DNA from: Tetramitus jugosus
Lineage: Eukaryota > Heterolobosea > Eutetramitea > Acrasida > Vahlkampfiidae
Reading direction: 5' to 3'
Length of the DNA stretch: 64,000 nucleotides
NCBI GenBank assembly: GCA_937625935.1
Contig: OW569358.1
Location: 475,434 to 539,433, forward strand
Every line of letters begins with the position of its first letter. Within the stretch, counting starts at the first letter, position 1. Below are positions 60,117-64,000 of this stretch, in pieces. The translations under genes and the position numbers were made by a program. The notes beneath the pieces were generated by a model. The model saw nothing but the letters and a program-made list of their open reading frames with translations, was not told the origin of the DNA and searched no databases.

Positions 60117-61744
60117 TCATTCAGTTTCCAGGATCATCATTCGCTGAAGAGTCAGTTGCATGTATGGTCCCAAATAACAATGAACTGCAAATAGAAGACA
60201 TTTCCAAGAAGCGATGCAATCAGCCATTGCATCGTGAGCATTATAGTCACCAAAGCCAAAAGTCTTGTGCAATTCTTCCAGAGCATATGAGTTCAGACCT
60301 GGTACTAAAAATCGAACCAATTTCATTGCGTTGCAGTAAGTAACAAAAGGAGGATTCATCGTACCAGTCTCTGCAAGGGCATTGTCCAACATGTTGATAT
60401 CGAAATAGTTGTTGGCCCAATAGAATATCAATATGTTTCCATAGACATTCAATTCCTCATCAAATCTGGCCCAAACGGTCATGACCTCGGATGGAGTCTT
60501 CGCGGTTCTAATCTCCTCAGACTCAGCTGTCTTATTGAACTTGTCTTTGTTCTTTGCTGATCTGGGTAGTGGCTCAATATATTCTCTCTTCGCGTACGAT
60601 CCCATTCCCTTCTGATCGAATACACTCACCTTTGCAGTCTGATAGAATAGCTTACCTCCAGGTCTCTTACAATTAGATTTCCAGTAATTCTCGCTCCTGT
60701 AACAAGACTCCCAATCCATAAAATAACTTCTGAGATTCGCTTCTGGTATGTATGAAGGCTTTCGATCCAAGTTGAGATCAGATAAAATCCTGGAAAAGGT
60801 GTTCTCAGGAGATCCCACAATCTGCAGCACGTTGTTCCTGACTATCTCCTTCTCATGTTCATTCAATTCGAGATAGTGTAGAAATGACTTGAGCTTAAAC
60901 CTCATGTCCTCTACACATAGATTGCTGTAGGCAATTCGATGCACCTTAAGGTAATCCTTAAGCTTCTCTCCCTTCAATAAATCTGCCTCATCGCTTGTAA
61001 TCGGTTCCAGATAGATAACATTTTTTCCCCTAGCATCAGTTTCGCTAGCAACTTCAGTGTATTCAGCAGATTGACTGAATGACTGCCCATTAGTTTCTAC
61101 CGATGGTGGCAATAGTACATAAACCTTTTGCTTGGCTTTCTTCTTGGCTTTCTTCTCCTCATACTGTGCGACGAGATCAATAGCGTTGTTATATTCGTTC
61201 ATCAGGTCGTCTCTGTCCAGTTTCTTCTGTGACTTACCTTTCTTCATATCCAGAACCATAGCATTGATCTTCTCGCGATCACTAGAAGATATGCTTCGAA
61301 TGAAATCCAGTGGAGGAAACTCGTTTCGAATTTATTTGACTCGGCTTGAATGAAACCAAGCACTACCTCCGGGGACCTGCTTCATTGACATACTGCAGCT
61401 ACCCACAATAGATTCTGCCAGACAACTAGTGGAGGCCACATATCCCGGCTTAGATTTGTCATGATCTGTGTATTGTGCGTACCGTCCCCCTGATCGGAAA
61501 TCAATGAGGAATTTCTAATACCTCAATCCATGCACCAAGAGTTACCTTTGTCTGGGAAATAGCAAATTCACGGTACGTCTCGACGCATTTGCGCATGATT
61601 GGCATCTTATCTTTCACACACGCAGAATCATATATCTGGTAGTCTGGATCAAACACAAAATTCGGTAGTAGCTCCGGAGAGTTAACCAATGTGTTCATGG
61701 AATCAACGTACGTAATCAATGATGGATAAAACTCAAATGCATTC
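60117..61744 (-). CDS. DEDDh 3'-5' exonuclease-like gene, 5' end truncated
   Basis: Main exon 60117-61319 (ATG-started part at 61259). An upstream exon 61522-61744 can be joined in phase by a 202-nt intron (GTATTA donor, CGAG acceptor), giving TLGAWIE|FPPLDFIRS; without it the main exon has no ATG before MVLDMKKG. The exonuclease domain is C-terminal. Counting from the 61259 ATG, Asp182 and Glu184 (FMDWESC), Asp287 (YFDINML) and His342 plus Asp347 (NAHDAMADC) supply the DEDDh set for two-metal phosphodiester cleavage. The N-terminal part is Lys/Glu-rich (KKAKKKAKQK). The upstream exon is open through ITYVDSMNTLVNS up to PKNAFEFYPSL and then runs into telomere-like repeats at 61745-61767, so the native 5' end is missing or has been replaced. 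RNA or DNA substrate unknown. Confidence 0.6.
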
Positions 61745-61767
61745 TTGGGTTGGGTTTGGGTTTGGGT
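61745..61767 (+). repeat. Internal telomere-repeat tract 1
   Basis: Two TTGGG and two TTTGGG units plus one T. Same orientation as the terminal array, G-rich strand reading toward the right end. It abuts the open 5' side of the exonuclease gene. Confidence 0.85.
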
Positions 61768-61808
61768 CTGTCTTGTTGTTAAGGAAAACCCGAGAATTTT
61801 GCTGTATT

Positions 61809-61820
61809 TGGTATCAGAGC
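61809..61820 (+). other. Match to a tRNA-iMet-type retroelement primer-binding site
   Basis: TGGTATCAGAGC is the 12-mer used as minus-strand primer site in many plant LTR retrotransposons, complementary to the 3' end of initiator tRNA-Met. No LTR, gag or pol frame was found nearby, so this may be a fragment or a coincidence. Confidence 0.2.
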
Positions 61821-61979
61821 GTTGAAATTTACAGTTTAGTGTAAAAAAAAAAAATTGAGTTCGGTTGAGTTGTGGCTTACAGGTTGAGGGAGTAAAAAGA
61901 AGACATATAGGACAAGAGCTGCATGACTTTTGGAGTCTATGATCAGATCGGAGATATTGAGGTTCAACGAACAGGGAGG

Positions 61980-62000
61980 TTCACGGTCCAGGACCGTGAA
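61980..62000. repeat. Perfect palindrome, 10-bp arms
   Basis: Arm TTCACGGTCC, one central A, then GGACCGTGAA, the exact reverse complement. The loop is too short for a DNA hairpin, so a two-fold symmetric protein site is more likely than a stem-loop. Confidence 0.9.
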
Positions 62001-62200
62001 ATGATTTCCTGAATTTCATCTCAGGTCATTTGTCAGTGGAGCTTTTTGGGATCCAGCAAAGAATTTCGACCAATGGGCGAAGTGATTGTAACGGATTAAG
62101 AAGGAATACAACGCACCAACATGAATATGACAGAAGACTTGTGAAGGAGTTCAACCTGAAATACAATGACAGTCAATAGTTAGCTATTTGTCTTGATCAT

Positions 62201-62217
62201 GGGTTTGGGTTTGGGTT
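62201..62217 (+). repeat. Internal telomere-repeat tract 2
   Basis: Reads GGGTTTGGGTTTGGGTT, nearly three hexamers, in the same orientation as the terminal array. Confidence 0.85.
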
Positions 62218-62438
62218 GTCACATATCGGCTAGCCAAGACTGGCTGAATACAGTCAACTGTACGTTGTAAAGGTTGTTTTTGTATTCTTTATGGTCTGAA
62301 ATGTTCAACTTAAGCTTTGTGTGGAAAAACTCACTATAGATTGTGAACTAGCCCCCAAACTGTGATATGGAGTTGGGTTTTGAACTCAGAAAACCCAAAT
62401 CTCTATGAGCTATTGACTGATGAGTCGATAAAAAATAG

Positions 62439-62733
62439 GCGGAACCAGCCATTTCGGCCTAGAAAAGCCTTTTTACAGAGGAACTCTCTGGTTCCGCCTA
62501 AAAGTTGGACTCACAAGCGGAACCAGCTGGTTCCGCCTAAAAGAGCTTTTTTTCAGAGGAACTATCTGGTTCCGCCTAAATTATCGACTTTACAGAGGAA
62601 CCAGCTGGTTCCGCCTAAAACTTGCTTTGTCAGTGGAACTATCTGGTTCCGCCTGTAATATGACTTTTTCAGTGGAACCAGCTGGTTCCGCCTAAACGCA
62701 CACATGTCTAAGAGGAACCAGATAGTTCCGCAT
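62439..62733. repeat. Eight-unit 39-bp array of 22-bp palindromic repeats with variable spacers
   Basis: Repeat units start at 62439, 62478, 62517, 62556, 62595, 62633, 62672 and 62712 (steps 39, 39, 39, 39, 38, 39, 40). Each unit is 22 bp of the form G-N-GGAAC-N6-GTTCCGCCT with small variations, and the units are separated by 16-18 bp of unrelated, mostly AT-rich spacer. The unit at 62517 contains a perfect 20-bp palindrome, GCGGAACCAGCTGGTTCCGC. Centres alternate: units 3, 5 and 7 are symmetric (CCAGCTGG); units 2, 4 and 6 are asymmetric (CTCTCTGG or CTATCTGG); unit 8 (CCAGATAG) is the reverse complement of the centre of units 4 and 6. A decayed ninth half-unit may follow at 62749. Confidence 0.95.
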
Positions 62734-63208
62734 AAAAAGATTTCTACAGAGAAACTTGTAACTGAGATCAGAAAGGTTCGGACATCTGAAGGAAGATACA
62801 TTGTGACAGAGACGGTTGAACTGCAAGATTGAAGTCCTTCATAAATTGTTTGTAATGCTTAGTCGGTGAATACAATAGCCTGATGAATGCATTCTCGACT
62901 GGGAATGACATTGTCCAGTAACCGAAACGTGGGAAAAGGAAAAGACGAAGGACACGGCAGGAAATATTTTGTAACAAAGAATGATGAAGGAAGGTTCAAC
63001 ATGGATGAAGGAGTGTTGTTAGAATTACAATGAGAGTTTTGACATCGAGTGCAGAGATGCATGGAGCAAATTGAGAGGAAGTTGTAACAAGTGTTAGGAA
63101 GAAGTATCAAGGAAGTGAGAACAAGATTACAATGGTGGACATTGTATTCCTGCATAAAAATTGATTTTGAGATGGTTTTGTGATTTTGGTGAGAAAATAG
63201 ATTTTGAC

Positions 63209-64000
63209 TTGGGTTTGGGTTTGGGTTTGGGTTTGGGTTTGGGTTTGGGTTTGGGTTTGGGTTTGGGTTTGGGTTTGGGTTTGGGTTTGGGTTTGGGTTT
63301 GGGTTTGGGTTTGGGTTTGGGTTTGGGTTTGGGTTTGGGTTTGGGTTTGGGTTTGGGTTTGGGTTTGGGTTTGGGTTTGGGTTTGGGTTTGGGTTTGGGT
63401 TTGGGTTTGGGTTTGGGTTTGGGTTTGGGTTTGGGTTTGGGTTTGGGTTTGGGTTTGGGTTTGGGTTTGGGTTTGGGTTTGGGTTTGGGTTTGGGTTTGG
63501 GTTTGGGTTTGGGTTTGGGTTTGGGTTTGGGTTTGGGTTTGGGTTTGGGTTTGGGTTTGGGTTTGGGTTTGGGTTTGGGTTTGGGTTTGGGTTTGGGTTT
63601 GGGTTTGGGTTTGGGTTTGGGTTTGGGTTTGGGTTTGGGTTTGGGTTTGGGTTTGGGTTTGGGTTTGGGTTTGGGTTTGGGTTTGGGTTTGGGTTTGGGT
63701 TTGGGTTTGGGTTTGGGTTTGGGTTTGGGTTTGGGTTTGGGTTTGGGTTTGGGTTTGGGTTTGGGTTTGGGTTTGGGTTTGGGTTTGGGTTTGGGTTTGG
63801 GTTTGGGTTTGGGTTTGGGTTTGGGTTTGGGTTTGGGTTTGGGTTTGGGTTTGGGTTTGGGTTTGGGTTTGGGTTTGGGTTTGGGTTTGGGTTTGGGTTT
63901 GGGTTTGGGTTTGGGTTTGGGGTTTGGGTTTGGGTTTGGGTTTGGGTTTGGGTTTGGGTTTGGGTTTGGGTTGGGTTGGGTGTTGGGTGTGGGGTTGTGG
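63209..64000 (+). repeat. Telomere, TTTGGG repeats
   Basis: About 127 tandem copies of TTTGGG, perfect except for one extra G at 63919-63922, from 63209 to about 63972. The last ~30 bases become irregular (TTGGG, GTGTTGGGTG, GGGGTTGTGG). The G-rich strand runs 5' to 3' toward the right edge, the orientation of a right-hand chromosome end. The ragged final bases could be genuine degenerate additions or low-quality read ends. Confidence 0.95.

Larger units (their letters stand above)
61768..63208. other. Non-coding subtelomeric DNA
   Basis: About 1.4 kb with no convincing gene between the exonuclease gene and the telomere. It holds a poly(A) run at 61842-61854, a short perfect palindrome, a second internal telomere tract and the 39-bp palindrome array, listed separately. 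From 62734 to 63208 no repeat or coding frame stands out. Confidence 0.7.

Noticed and set aside
62362-62658. 98-residue frame over the array as a gene
   Set aside because: It starts at GTG with no ATG, the period breaks frame at 62633, and no gene structure surrounds it. Mentioned only as a possibility in the findings.
62439-62733. True CRISPR array
   Set aside because: The geometry matches superficially, but the genome is eukaryotic, spacers are 16-18 bp, and there are no cas genes. Kept as a palindromic minisatellite.

Overview
This is nuclear DNA of a gene-dense, intron-poor eukaryotic microbe, ending at a chromosome end. The genes encode eukaryote-specific machinery: an exocyst Sec10 subunit, Rat1/XRN2 exoribonuclease, Notchless WD40 protein, a SET2/ASH1-type histone methyltransferase, a Rac GTPase, an R-SNARE-like longin protein and a mitochondrial M3 peptidase. 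Introns are few and short (59-202 nt), mostly with GTATGT or GTAAGT donors. Proteins carry many Asn, Gln, Asp and Ser runs. DUF4116-type repeats occur near the telomere. Together this suggests a heterolobosean amoeboflagellate such as Naegleria. That is an inference from gene content and style, not proven by any single marker.

Layout. 1-14.5 kb: the 5' end of a class I fumarate hydratase, a coiled-coil protein, a ubiquitin-fold protein, two small or unknown proteins, an AIFM2/FSP1-like flavoprotein, an acidic membrane protein, a GNAT-like protein, a four-exon EF-hand-like/IPT protein and a signal-peptide-bearing beta-ureidopropionase. 14.5-31 kb: a Crinkler/RHS-like NTPase, tRNA-Gly(GCC), an RCC1 protein, a C2 protein, a degenerate CDP-alcohol phosphotransferase homologue, a longin protein, a GT17 glycosyltransferase, the SET-domain protein and an acidic putative zinc-binding protein. 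31-54 kb: XRN2, a giant NHL/EF-hand-like protein, Rac, Sec10, mitochondrial intermediate peptidase, Notchless, glycerol kinase, an LRR-like protein, a TM2 protein and a beta-helix membrane protein.

54.5-64 kb is subtelomeric. It holds decayed DUF4116/NHL and BTB gene copies, a small-molecule-kinase-like gene and a DEDDh exonuclease gene whose 5' side runs into a short internal tract of telomere repeat. Then come about 1.4 kb of non-coding DNA with a second internal telomere tract and an eight-unit, 39-bp-period array of palindromes with variable spacers. Last is about 0.76 kb of TTTGGG repeats, G-rich strand pointing off the right edge, so the window ends at a telomere.

The most unusual items are the CRISPR-shaped palindromic array (62439-62733), the fossil-telomere tracts beside a truncated gene, the TTTGGG telomere itself, and a roughly 250-residue two-lobed EF-hand-like module shared by two otherwise different genes (10493-12883 and 34629-39062). 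Exon structures for five genes were worked out by hand from splice-site motifs, reading phase and, where available, family resemblance.
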